Below, in pieces: positions 8,119-15,805 of a stretch of DNA of 64,000 nt. The number at the start of each line of letters is the position of its first letter. Position 1 is the first letter of the stretch. The position numbers were made by a program, and so were the translations under genes. The notes beneath the pieces are model-generated. The model was given only the letters and a program-made list of their open reading frames with translations, was not told the DNA's origin and made no database searches. This DNA comes from Balneola sp. EhC07 (GTDB lineage Bacteria; Bacteroidota; Rhodothermia; Balneolales; Balneolaceae), in assembly GCF_001650905.1 (NCBI RefSeq), contig NZ_LXYG01000017.1:248001-312000 (forward strand), written 5' to 3'.

Positions 8119-8709
8119 TTAAAAATAATTTTCATAATTGTCCTCCATGATCTTTCTGAGGTTCTGTTTACTTCGGTGAACCAAGGATTCTATAGAAGAC
8201 AAACTTTTTTCCATAATGTCCGCAATCTCTTTGTAACTAAGTCCGTCTTGTTGACTTAGAACAAAAGCCGTTCGTTGGGTTTCAGCAAGCTGGTTCAAAG
8301 AATCCTGAATAAATATCTGCTGCTGTTTTTTGTAGAGTTCTTCTTCCGGATCAGGAAGGTCGGATGCAGTTTGAGACATCTCCAGATCGGCGGCTTCTGA
8401 TCGTACACGTTTCTCGAAGTAAGCAGCGCGTTTCAGGCTTCGGCGCTTTTTCAGTTCGTCTAAAGATCTGGAAACTGCAATTCTGTACATCCAGGTAAAG
8501 AGAGAGGCTTCTTCTTTAAAGTTGGAGATGGTTTTGTATACCTCAGTAAATACTTCCTGAGTCAGGTCTTCAGCGTCATCAACGTCTTTCAGGTATCCAT
8601 AACAAACATTCAGGATTGGGTCTTTGTATTCACGAACTAATTGCTGAAACGCAGTTCGGTCTTTATCCCTTAATCTTTGTATGAATTTTTTTTCTTCCAC
8701 TAAAGCCAA
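8119..8709 (-). CDS. ECF-type RNA polymerase sigma factor
   Basis: A 196-residue sigma-70-family protein with only regions 2 and 4. Region 2 (about residues 20-90) has YLKDVDDAEDLTQEVF and FTWMYRIAVSRSLDELKKR. Region 4 (about 130-185) has the helix-turn-helix SYKEIADIMEKSLSSIESLVHR. The linker is acidic. It is the first gene of a three-gene unit with the membrane anti-sigma candidate and the Spy/CnrX-like protein. Such sigma factors usually activate their own operon in response to envelope stress or metals, but I see no clearly matching promoter. Confidence 0.92.
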   Translation of the reverse strand: MALVEEKKFIQRLRDKDRTAFQQLVREYKDPILNVCYGYLKDVDDAEDLTQEVFTEVYKTISNFKEEASLFTWMYRIAVSRSLDELKKRRSLKRAAYFEKRVRSEAADLEMSQTASDLPDPEEELYKKQQQIFIQDSLNQLAETQRTAFVLSQQDGLSYKEIADIMEKSLSSIESLVHRSKQNLRKIMEDNYENYF

Positions 8710-8767
8710 TTTAATGTTTTAGACGAAGGAATTAAGAATTTCTTTCAGAAGAATTTTTCCGGAAAAC

Positions 8768-8803
8768 AACTGTAGGGATGTAATGCATTACATCCCTACA
8801 GTT
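8768..8803. repeat. Perfect 36-bp palindrome
   Basis: The 18-base half AACTGTAGGGATGTAATG is followed at once by its exact reverse complement, with no mismatch and no spacer. It lies between the 3' end of glgP and the 5' end of the ECF sigma gene. There is no T tract on the reverse strand, so it is not a standard terminator. GTAGGG-type palindromes are a common REP class in many bacterial genomes. Confidence 0.85.
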
Positions 8804-8818
8804 ATATTGTTCAAGAAC

Positions 8819-11299
8819 TTACTTCTTGAGTTTCACAGGTTTTGTTTGCCAGATCTCATCTGCATAATCCAGAATAGTTCGGTCGCTGGAAAATTTACCG
8901 ATGTTAGCCACATTAAGAATTGCTTTCCGGTTCCATTCGGATTGATCTTTATAAAGCTCTTCAACTTCTTCCTGCTTTTTCACATAAGCCTCATAATCCG
9001 CCATAACCATGAAGTAGTCTCCTTTGTGGAGTAATGCGTCGACAATGGGCTGGAAAAGCGTTGGGTCTTCTTCACAGAAGAAACCGGTACGTATTTGATC
9101 GATCACTTTTTTCAACTCAGCATTGGCATTGTAATAATCCCACGGGTTATAACCCTGTTGACGAAGTTCGTCCACTTCTTCCACTGTTAATCCAAAGATG
9201 AAAATATTATCATCACCAACTTCCTCTTTAATCTCGACATTTGCTCCGTCAAGAGTACCGATAGTAAGAGCACCGTTCAGCGCAAATTTCATGTTACCTG
9301 TTCCCGAAGCTTCCATTCCTGCAGTAGAAATTTGCTCGGAAAGATCAGCGGCCGGAATCATCATTTCTGCTAAGGTAACTCGATAGTTTTCCAAGAAAAT
9401 ACACTTCAGCTTATCACTAACTTCCGGATCGTTATTTACTTTCTCGCCAATGCTGTTAATAAGCTTGATGTGAAGTTTCGCCATTGCATAACCCGGAGCG
9501 GCTTTCCCTCCAAAGATCACCGTTCTAGGAGCAATATCCAGATCAGGATTTTCTTTTAAACGGTTATATAATGTAGCTACATGTAAAGCAGCCATCAACT
9601 GACGCTTATACTCATGTATTCTTTTGATCTGAATATCAAACATAGATTTCGGATCTACATCAATTCCTCGTTCTTCTTTGATGTAATCAGCCAACAGCTT
9701 TTTGTTTTCCAGCTTTATCTTACCAAACTTTTTCTGGAAAGTCTTTTTCTTTGCTGATGGAGCCAGCTTTTTTAGATGATCAAGATCGGTGATCCATTTA
9801 TCTCCGATCTCATCAGTGATCAGGTCGGATAGATCAGGATTACATTGCTTCAACCATCTTCGTGGAGTAATTCCATTAGTTTTGTTGGTGAATTTGTCAG
9901 GATAGAGCTCGTCAAAATCCTTGAACATGGTTTCTTTTACCAATCGGGAATGAAGTGCGGCAACACCGTTCACCTTTCTGGAACCAACAATTCCCAAATG
10001 TGCCATGTGTACTACAGGATCTTCTCCTTCGCCGATTATGCTCATTCTCTTCATGCGAGCAGTATCGTTTCCATGTGTTGCTTTGATGGTATCCATAAAG
10101 CGACGATTGATCTCATGGATAATATTGAGATGTCTTGGTAACAGGTTTCTCATCAAGGAAACCGGCCATTTTTCCAAAGCCTCAGGAAGTAAAGTATGAT
10201 TCGTGTAAGCCATCGTGTTGGATGTAATATCCCAGGCTTTTTCCCATGGCATGTGTACATCATCCAGCAAAACTCTCATCAACTCAGGGATCGCCAGATT
10301 TGGATGGGTATCGTTACACTGAATAGCAACGCGTTCCGGAAATTTACTCCAGTCATCAGTTCCTTTTTTGAAACGTCGGATAATATCCTGCATAGAAGCG
10401 GATACAAGAAAATATTCTTGCTTCAACCGGAGTTCCTGACCTACAAATACTTTGTCGTTCGGATATAGAACACGTGTGATGTTCTGCTCAAGCTGATTGT
10501 CTTTTACAGCATCAATGTACTGTCCCTGATTAAAGCTTTTCAGATCTAAAGTGGCATCAGATTCCGCCTTCCATAATCTCAGATTGTTTACAATTCCATT
10601 ATCGTATCCCGGAATAGGAGTATCGTATGCAACGGCTTGCACTTTGCGGGTATTTTCCCAACTGTAATGATGTCCACCATCTCCGTTTTGAGCCGCACCC
10701 TGATGTCCGTAAAATTCCACCGGATATTGAACTTTTGGACGGACAATATCCCAGGGATTTCCATAACGTAACCAAAGATCCGGTTTCTCGATCTGAAACC
10801 CGTTTTCCATGGTTTGATAGAAGATTCCGTAATCGTATCGTAAGCCGTAACCAATAGCAGGAATACCTAATGTTGCCATGGAATCCAAAAAACAAGCTGC
10901 AAGTCTTCCGAGACCACCATTTCCAAGACCGGCGTCCCATTCTGCATTTCGGATGTCATCATAATCAAGACCAACATCCTGTAAAGCATCAGCTATTTCT
11001 TGTTGAACATCCAGATTAACCACCATGTTATCCAGCAGGCGACCAATCAGGTATTCCATGGATAAATAGTAAACCCGTTTTGCGCCGGAATTATGATAGT
11101 GTTGCTGAGTTGTTAACCAGCGCTCATTTAACCGATCCATTAAAGTGAGAACCACGCTTCGATAATTATCCCAGTTTGTGGTAGAGTACTCGTCCTTTGC
11201 CAAGGTATGGCGAAGGTGCATTTTAATATCTTCGCGAAGGGAGTTTTTATCCATTCCCGACCTTAGATCCGGTGTTGAAGAAGTCTTCTTTTTAGCCAT
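8819..11299 (-). CDS. glgP: Glycogen/maltodextrin phosphorylase
   Basis: An 826-residue GT35 enzyme that removes glucose-1-phosphate from the non-reducing ends of alpha-1,4-glucans using pyridoxal phosphate. The PLP-binding Lys is Lys671 in the EASGTGNMK motif. The N-terminal half has the conserved YYLSMEYLIGR and GNGGLGRLAACF blocks, and the length fits the bacterial type (about 800-830). It stands apart from the glgB-malQ cluster 9 kb away but works on the same polymer. Downstream lies the 36-bp palindrome. Start: Met before an Lys-rich leader; Met16 (residue 16, before D-K-N-S) is an alternative. Confidence 0.97.
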   Translation of the reverse strand: MAKKKTSSTPDLRSGMDKNSLREDIKMHLRHTLAKDEYSTTNWDNYRSVVLTLMDRLNERWLTTQQHYHNSGAKRVYYLSMEYLIGRLLDNMVVNLDVQQEIADALQDVGLDYDDIRNAEWDAGLGNGGLGRLAACFLDSMATLGIPAIGYGLRYDYGIFYQTMENGFQIEKPDLWLRYGNPWDIVRPKVQYPVEFYGHQGAAQNGDGGHHYSWENTRKVQAVAYDTPIPGYDNGIVNNLRLWKAESDATLDLKSFNQGQYIDAVKDNQLEQNITRVLYPNDKVFVGQELRLKQEYFLVSASMQDIIRRFKKGTDDWSKFPERVAIQCNDTHPNLAIPELMRVLLDDVHMPWEKAWDITSNTMAYTNHTLLPEALEKWPVSLMRNLLPRHLNIIHEINRRFMDTIKATHGNDTARMKRMSIIGEGEDPVVHMAHLGIVGSRKVNGVAALHSRLVKETMFKDFDELYPDKFTNKTNGITPRRWLKQCNPDLSDLITDEIGDKWITDLDHLKKLAPSAKKKTFQKKFGKIKLENKKLLADYIKEERGIDVDPKSMFDIQIKRIHEYKRQLMAALHVATLYNRLKENPDLDIAPRTVIFGGKAAPGYAMAKLHIKLINSIGEKVNNDPEVSDKLKCIFLENYRVTLAEMMIPAADLSEQISTAGMEASGTGNMKFALNGALTIGTLDGANVEIKEEVGDDNIFIFGLTVEEVDELRQQGYNPWDYYNANAELKKVIDQIRTGFFCEEDPTLFQPIVDALLHKGDYFMVMADYEAYVKKQEEVEELYKDQSEWNRKAILNVANIGKFSSDRTILDYADEIWQTKPVKLKK

Positions 11300-11336
11300 T
11301 ATAGATGCTGATTGATAATCTTAAATATGAAATAAA

Positions 11337-12215
11337 TTAGCTGATCTGTTTCTTGTAGATACCCAGATCAGGCTCAAAATTTGGTCGCGATAAATTCGCT
11401 GAAAATCCGAGACTATGAAACGATTCATATGCATGAATTGCAACAAAATCCTGTTCAAAAATTCCAAAAACGCTGGAACCGCTTCCACTCATAGAGGCGT
11501 AGCTCGCTCCGAATTCGTAGCATTGGTCTTTAATGTTACCGACAATATTCATTCGTGGGAAAACGGAAGCTTCAAGATCATTAATGATCAGGTACTCCCA
11601 TTCCTCCAGAGGTTCTTCCTCCAGCACCTTTCTTAATGAAAACTCCGGTTCAGGATTTGGTTCTACAAAATTGTATGCTTCGGGAGTGCTGCTTGGTTCG
11701 CCCGGAAAGATAGTGACGATCCATCCGTCGGGTTGTATATTTAAAGGTTCAATTTCCGTTCCTAATCCTGTTGCAAAACCGGGATTGCCTTGAATAAAAA
11801 AGGGAACATCAGCGCCTAATTTTTTTCCAAGTTCCATTAATTCCGTTTCCTGTAAACCAAGATTGGCGATCTTGTTGATCATCCTGAGTGTTGTAGCAGC
11901 GTTACTGCTGCCACCGCCAAGTCCCGCTCCTGCAGGAATATTTTTTTGAACTTTGATATGAAATTGATCTTTTAAACCCGCTTCTTTCTCAAGTAGATTT
12001 ACGGCTTTAACTATCAGATTGGTATCATCAACAGGAATTTTTTCATCGCTCATAGTTAAGCTGTTTCTGCTCGATGGTGTTATCTCAAAGCGATCTGTCC
12101 ACTCGATAAAACAAAAACCAGTCTCAATGTTATGATATCCTGAATCAAGCCTTTCCAAAACGTTGAGCCCGATATTGATCTTAGCGTATGAATTTGATAC
12201 CCAAACTTCCTTCAC
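11337..12215 (-). CDS. ispE: 4-diphosphocytidyl-2-C-methyl-D-erythritol kinase
   Basis: A 292-residue GHMP kinase of the non-mevalonate (MEP) isoprenoid pathway, which phosphorylates CDP-ME at the 2-hydroxyl. The N-terminal SYAKINIGLNV block is diagnostic of IspE, and the ATP-binding P-A-G-A-G-L-G-G-G-S-S-N-A-A loop is intact near residue 95; a C-terminal MSGSGSSVF motif closes the active site. The start codon is GTG, directly after the TAA of the upstream CCA-adding enzyme with no gap, so the two are translationally coupled. No ATG lies close enough upstream to compete. Confidence 0.95.
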   Translation of the reverse strand: MKEVWVSNSYAKINIGLNVLERLDSGYHNIETGFCFIEWTDRFEITPSSRNSLTMSDEKIPVDDTNLIVKAVNLLEKEAGLKDQFHIKVQKNIPAGAGLGGGSSNAATTLRMINKIANLGLQETELMELGKKLGADVPFFIQGNPGFATGLGTEIEPLNIQPDGWIVTIFPGEPSSTPEAYNFVEPNPEPEFSLRKVLEEEPLEEWEYLIINDLEASVFPRMNIVGNIKDQCYEFGASYASMSGSGSSVFGIFEQDFVAIHAYESFHSLGFSANLSRPNFEPDLGIYKKQIS

Positions 12216-13649
12216 TTAATTACTCCTTCCCAAAAATTTATCCTTATTGTCCATCATATACTCAAAAGCAGCATCATGATCATTAGGAATTTCTCCGTTT
12301 AATATAGCTTCTTTTACGGCGTCTTTTATGTCTCCGATTGTTTTGCTTGGCTTAATTTTAAGCGCTTCCATGATCTCTTCTCCGGAAAGAGGGTTTTTCC
12401 AGTTTCTGATATGATCTTTCTTTTCAACTTCTTTGATCTTCTTTTCAACTCTGTTAAAGTTTTTCTGGAACCGCTCTACTTTATTGTCATTCTTACTTGT
12501 GATGTCAGCTCTGCAAAGCGTCATAAGATCATCAATATCATTTCCGGCTTCAAAGATCAATCTTCTTATGGCGCTGTCACTTACTTCTTCTGAAACTAAC
12601 GCAATAGGGCGGAGATGCAGGCGCACTAATTTTCTCACATATCGCATTCTTTCATCCAGCGGCAGACCTAGTTGACGAAAAATTCCTTTTGTCCATTTTG
12701 CACCGAGGGCATCATGTCCATGAAAAGTCCAGCCGGCTTTATTATCAAATCGTTGAGTAGGTGGTTTCGCGATGTCGTGCAAAATAGCAGCCCATCTCAG
12801 CCAAAGGTCTCCTCCGTATTCAACAACATTATCCAGTACTTGCAGAGTATGCCAGAAATTGTCTTTATGAGTTTGTCCATTCTTTTCTTTTACACCTTGG
12901 AGTCGATGCATTTGAGGGAAAAACTGTTTCAACAAACCTGTATGAAATAAATGAGCAAACCCGATTGAAGGCTTATTGCTCATTATTATCTTATTCAGCT
13001 CAGTAATAATACGCTCTTTTGAAATGATCTCAAGCCGGGGAGCCATTTCAGAAATAGCTTGGTAAGTTTTCTCCTCGATCTCAAAATTCAGTTGTGTGGC
13101 AAAACGAATGGCGCGGAGCATTCTAAGCGGGTCGTCATCAAAAGTTTGTTTGGGATCAATAGGCGTTCGGATCAGCTTGTTTTTTAAATCCTGAATTCCT
13201 CCGAATGGATCTACAAGGGTACCAAAGTCTTCCTCATTCAAACTCCAGGAAAGAGCGTTGATCGTAAGGTCCCGACGAAGTTGATCATCTTCAAGAGTCC
13301 CGTTTTCAACAATGGGTTTTCTGGAATTCTTGCGATAGCTTTCTTTGCGCGCTCCTACAAACTCCAGTTCAAATTCATCGGTCTTTACAAGCGCAGTTCC
13401 GAACTGTTTGAACACAGAAAGATGAGAACCTTCTATAGCCTGATGAACCTTCTCAGCTAAAGAAATTCCGGAGCCAAGCGTAACAAAGTCGAGGTCAGGT
13501 TCTGTTTGTTTAAGTCGGTCAAGGTAAAAGTCACGCACATAACCACCCACAATGTAAACCGGTTGGTTTATGGATGCAGCGGTTTTGCTTATGACTTCAA
13601 AAACAGACTTATGTGAAGCGGGTATTTGTAGCGGAAAATTCATCGGCAA
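12216..13649 (-). CDS. CCA tRNA nucleotidyltransferase/poly(A) polymerase-like enzyme with HD domain
   Basis: A 477-residue protein of the class II nucleotidyltransferase family. The head domain has GGYVRDFYLDR (near residue 36) and the catalytic DLDFV pair, followed by the RRDLTINA and DDPLRMLRAIRFA blocks typical of tRNA CCA-adding enzymes. A C-terminal HD domain (AAILHDIAKP near residue 287) suggests phosphohydrolase activity as in bacterial Cca. It adds or repairs the 3' CCA of tRNA. It abuts ispE without spacing. A role as a poly(A) polymerase cannot be excluded from sequence alone. Confidence 0.92.
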   Translation of the reverse strand: MPMNFPLQIPASHKSVFEVISKTAASINQPVYIVGGYVRDFYLDRLKQTEPDLDFVTLGSGISLAEKVHQAIEGSHLSVFKQFGTALVKTDEFELEFVGARKESYRKNSRKPIVENGTLEDDQLRRDLTINALSWSLNEEDFGTLVDPFGGIQDLKNKLIRTPIDPKQTFDDDPLRMLRAIRFATQLNFEIEEKTYQAISEMAPRLEIISKERIITELNKIIMSNKPSIGFAHLFHTGLLKQFFPQMHRLQGVKEKNGQTHKDNFWHTLQVLDNVVEYGGDLWLRWAAILHDIAKPPTQRFDNKAGWTFHGHDALGAKWTKGIFRQLGLPLDERMRYVRKLVRLHLRPIALVSEEVSDSAIRRLIFEAGNDIDDLMTLCRADITSKNDNKVERFQKNFNRVEKKIKEVEKKDHIRNWKNPLSGEEIMEALKIKPSKTIGDIKDAVKEAILNGEIPNDHDAAFEYMMDNKDKFLGRSN

Positions 13650-13728
13650 AAGATACCAATCTTATAGGATGCTTTCAGGGGTTTGTTTTATAAAATTAAT
13701 AGTAGGGTAAATAAAAAGGATATGAATC

Positions 13729-14130
13729 ATGGGATTTCCATCAAACTGGTTAATAGCAACAAATGGCAGTAAATATGCAAGTGAAGCCGTAAAACACGCA
13801 GGCTTGTTAAGCTCGCTTTTAAACAATAAACCAACAGTTACGATTCTTGTGGTTGCAGATAATAAGGAAAGCGAAGATACAGCCAAAGGAATTGTTGAAA
13901 TGGCGAAGTTTTTATTCGAGACAAACAGTGGTCCCGAAATGGATCCGGAGTTAGCAGTGGAGATAGGCGAACCGGGAAAAACTATTATAAAAACAGCTGA
14001 AAAATTAGGTTGCGATCAAATTTTTATAGGAGGAGCTGATTTTAAGTGGGATATAAATGACGGGAAGCCGGGCGGTATCAGCAATTACATTATTGATAAA
14101 TTTAACGGGGTTATTACTGTGGTGAAATAA
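13729..14130 (+). CDS. Universal stress protein (UspA family)
   Basis: A 133-residue single-domain protein with the Usp start (N-W-L-I-A-T-N-G-S) and the alternating strand/helix pattern, ending in GVITVVK. The nucleotide-binding G-x2-G-x9-G-S/T motif is only partly recognisable (GGADFKWDINDGKPGG near residues 104-119), so ATP binding is uncertain. Start choice: AAAAGGA at 13714-13720 sits 8 bases before ATG 13729; a nearer ATG at 13722 is out of frame. It is divergent from the CCA-adding enzyme gene. Confidence 0.85.
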   Translation: MGFPSNWLIATNGSKYASEAVKHAGLLSSLLNNKPTVTILVVADNKESEDTAKGIVEMAKFLFETNSGPEMDPELAVEIGEPGKTIIKTAEKLGCDQIFIGGADFKWDINDGKPGGISNYIIDKFNGVITVVK

Positions 14131-14144
14131 TAGTTGTAGTTAAT

Positions 14145-14537
14145 CTAAGAAATTGGTGAAGATCTTGTTCTCAAAAAATCAGATAAGAAATCGGTATCAA
14201 TTTTTTTAGTAACTAAATCAACTACCAAATCAGCAAGCTCCTCTTCATGTTCTTCATTCACCTCAAAACCATTTAAATAAAGAAAAGTAAGACAAGAGGC
14301 TAAAGCGGTTCTTTTATTGCCATCAATAAATGGGTGTCGGAATACAAAACAGGAAACATATGCTGCAGCCATACCATAAAGGTCTAGTAAATAAACTCCA
14401 TCAAAAGTAGTTTTAGGTGATTCAATACAAGCTTTGATTCCTTCCATATCTCTAATATTTGGTTCACCACCTGCAGTGATAATTTCTTCACCATGAATAA
14501 AAAGTATATCATCCAAAGAAAGGAATTTTGGAGACAT
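14145..14537 (-). CDS. doc: Doc-family (Fic fold) toxin
   Basis: A 130-residue protein of the death-on-curing family. The Fic-type motif HPFIDGNKRTA is complete (His68 to Ala78, with Lys75). Doc of phage P1 phosphorylates EF-Tu using this kind of motif, so a translation-blocking kinase toxin is expected. The upstream gene, two bases away, is an AbrB/MazE-type antitoxin, giving the standard antitoxin-toxin order. The toxin looks intact, with no frameshift. Confidence 0.92.
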   Translation of the reverse strand: MSPKFLSLDDILFIHGEEIITAGGEPNIRDMEGIKACIESPKTTFDGVYLLDLYGMAAAYVSCFVFRHPFIDGNKRTALASCLTFLYLNGFEVNEEHEEELADLVVDLVTKKIDTDFLSDFLRTRSSPIS

Positions 14538-14539
14538 AC

Positions 14540-14746
14540 CTATTCCCCAAGTTTATCCAATGATCTTCGATGTTTTTCACTTATTCGTTTATAAGCAGAT
14601 TTCACATCGATTTTTTTGATTAGTAAGCCATCTTCTTGAGGGACGATTTCAACCTGGTCATCTTGTTCCACTCGAAGCAATTTGAGGAGGGATTTTTCAA
14701 GAATGATGCCTCTGCTGTTTCCGATATTTTGAAGTTTTTTAATCAT
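14540..14746 (-). CDS. AbrB/MazE-type antitoxin
   Basis: A 68-residue protein with an N-terminal SpoVT-AbrB swapped-hairpin DNA-binding domain: KKLQNIGNSRGIILEKSLL and then a hydrophobic/charged turn D-D-Q-V-E-I-V. The C-terminal part (about 45-68) is a charged helix that would bind and neutralise the Doc toxin encoded next. P1 Doc pairs with Phd, but Doc homologues with AbrB-type antitoxins are also known. Autorepression is likely, because a perfect 12-bp palindrome begins two bases upstream of the start codon (14748-14759). Confidence 0.88.
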   Translation of the reverse strand: MIKKLQNIGNSRGIILEKSLLKLLRVEQDDQVEIVPQEDGLLIKKIDVKSAYKRISEKHRRSLDKLGE

Positions 14747-14747
14747 A

Positions 14748-14759
14748 ATGTTATAACAT
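14748..14759 (-). promoter_or_regulatory. Palindromic operator candidate for the toxin-antitoxin operon
   Basis: ATGTTATAACAT is a perfect 12-bp palindrome ending two bases before the antitoxin ATG. On the reverse strand TATTTTTG (14775-14768) resembles the Bacteroidota -7 element TAnnTTTG and would place transcription start at or near the palindrome. The site fits autoregulation by the AbrB-type antitoxin; this is inference. Confidence 0.5.
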
Positions 14760-14896
14760 AGTTAAAACAAAAATAGTGTATTTTTCGCAAAATTGGAAGT
14801 TTTACGACATTGCTTCATTCTATGATAAAGTTGACAAAAAGGAGTTAACTTTTTATTTAGAAAGTAATAGTCAAAAGACCAGTTAAATACAGAATT

Positions 14897-15328
14897 ATGA
14901 AAGCGACAGTAACTTACATTTTTTGTTTTTCCATACTTCTAATCTCCTGCAATGTGATCAATTTCGGTTCGGGCGATCTAACAACAGATCTGGAGCTAGG
15001 AGATACAGAAATAACCAATGTTCAGGATATCGATGCGACTTTTACAGTACGGAACGGAACCGATAAAGTAAAAAAATATTCGTTTTCTTCAGGGTGTCAA
15101 GTTTCCTTTTTACTTTCTAAAGATGGTGTTAAAAAATTACGCTCAGAGGAAAACTTAGGTTGTATCGCGATCGTAACCGGCATCGAGTTAATTCCTAACG
15201 AAAGCGAAACGTTCAAGTTACCCACACTTTTTGATGTTGAGCTTGAAGCAGGCGAATATATGATCAAAGCTTATCTAATCGGCTACGAAGATGAAGTATT
15301 TGCCACAAAAAGATTTAGTGTAAACTAA
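14897..15328 (+). CDS. BsuPI-like lipoprotein, tandem copy 1
   Basis: A 143-residue lipoprotein with lipobox LISC (Cys19). The mature part resembles the BsuPI/intracellular proteinase inhibitor beta-sandwich: ATFTVRNGTDKVKKYSFSSGCQ, where a Vxxxx-N-x-T and a Y-x-F-SSG pattern are typical. Two cysteines besides the lipid anchor (near residues 68 and 94) may pair. The next gene is a paralogue with nearly identical N- and C-terminal segments at DNA level and a diverged centre. The role is unknown; a protease-inhibitor-like or surface structural function is possible but not shown. Confidence 0.8.
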   Translation: MKATVTYIFCFSILLISCNVINFGSGDLTTDLELGDTEITNVQDIDATFTVRNGTDKVKKYSFSSGCQVSFLLSKDGVKKLRSEENLGCIAIVTGIELIPNESETFKLPTLFDVELEAGEYMIKAYLIGYEDEVFATKRFSVN

Positions 15329-15357
15329 ATAATCAAGTCACGAAATTTCAGATTCTA

Positions 15358-15798
15358 ATGATTACACGAACCAACATTCCCATTCTAATAGTTGTTTTTT
15401 TGCTGCTTTTGGTCTCTTGTAATGTGATCAATTTCGGTTCGGGCGATCTAACAACCGACCTGGAACTAGAAGAGACAGAAATAACCAATGTTCAGGATAT
15501 CGATGCAACTTTTTCAGTAAGAAATAAAACAGATGAAACTAAAGAATATAGCTTTTCATCGGGTTGTCAGATTTCTTTCATAATTAGTGAGAACGGCACA
15601 AAGATTATAAAAGCGGAGGAAAAATTAATTTGTACCAGAGCCTTAACCAGTTTTAAATTGGAAAAAGACGAAAGTAAAACCTTCGAATTACCAACTTACT
15701 TTGATATTGATTTGAAGGCCGGGACATACTCCATCAAGGCCTACCTTATTGGCTACGAAGATGAAGTATTTGCCACTAAAAGCTTTAGTGTAAACTAA
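15358..15798 (+). CDS. BsuPI-like lipoprotein, tandem copy 2
   Basis: A 146-residue paralogue of the preceding gene, 29 bases downstream, also a lipoprotein (LVSC). The first 35 or so mature residues (CNVINFGSGDLTTDLEL onward) and the last 14 (YEDEVFATKSFSVN) match copy 1 closely, while the centre (about residues 60-115) is much less conserved. The signal sequences also differ. The pair is the product of a tandem duplication. The two genes are probably one transcript; the divergent AbrB-Doc operon lies on the other side. Confidence 0.8.
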   Translation: MITRTNIPILIVVFLLLLVSCNVINFGSGDLTTDLELEETEITNVQDIDATFSVRNKTDETKEYSFSSGCQISFIISENGTKIIKAEEKLICTRALTSFKLEKDESKTFELPTYFDIDLKAGTYSIKAYLIGYEDEVFATKSFSVN

Positions 15799-15805
15799 TC
15801 GGAAG

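Noticed and set aside
10588-10940. Two overlapping reverse-strand frames inside glgP
   Set aside because: They are alternative frames on the same strand as glgP with no ribosome binding site, and glgP is certain.
14145-14746. Reading the Doc/AbrB pair as part of a larger defence island
   Set aside because: The neighbours are a universal stress protein and lipoproteins, with no nuclease, helicase or restriction genes nearby.
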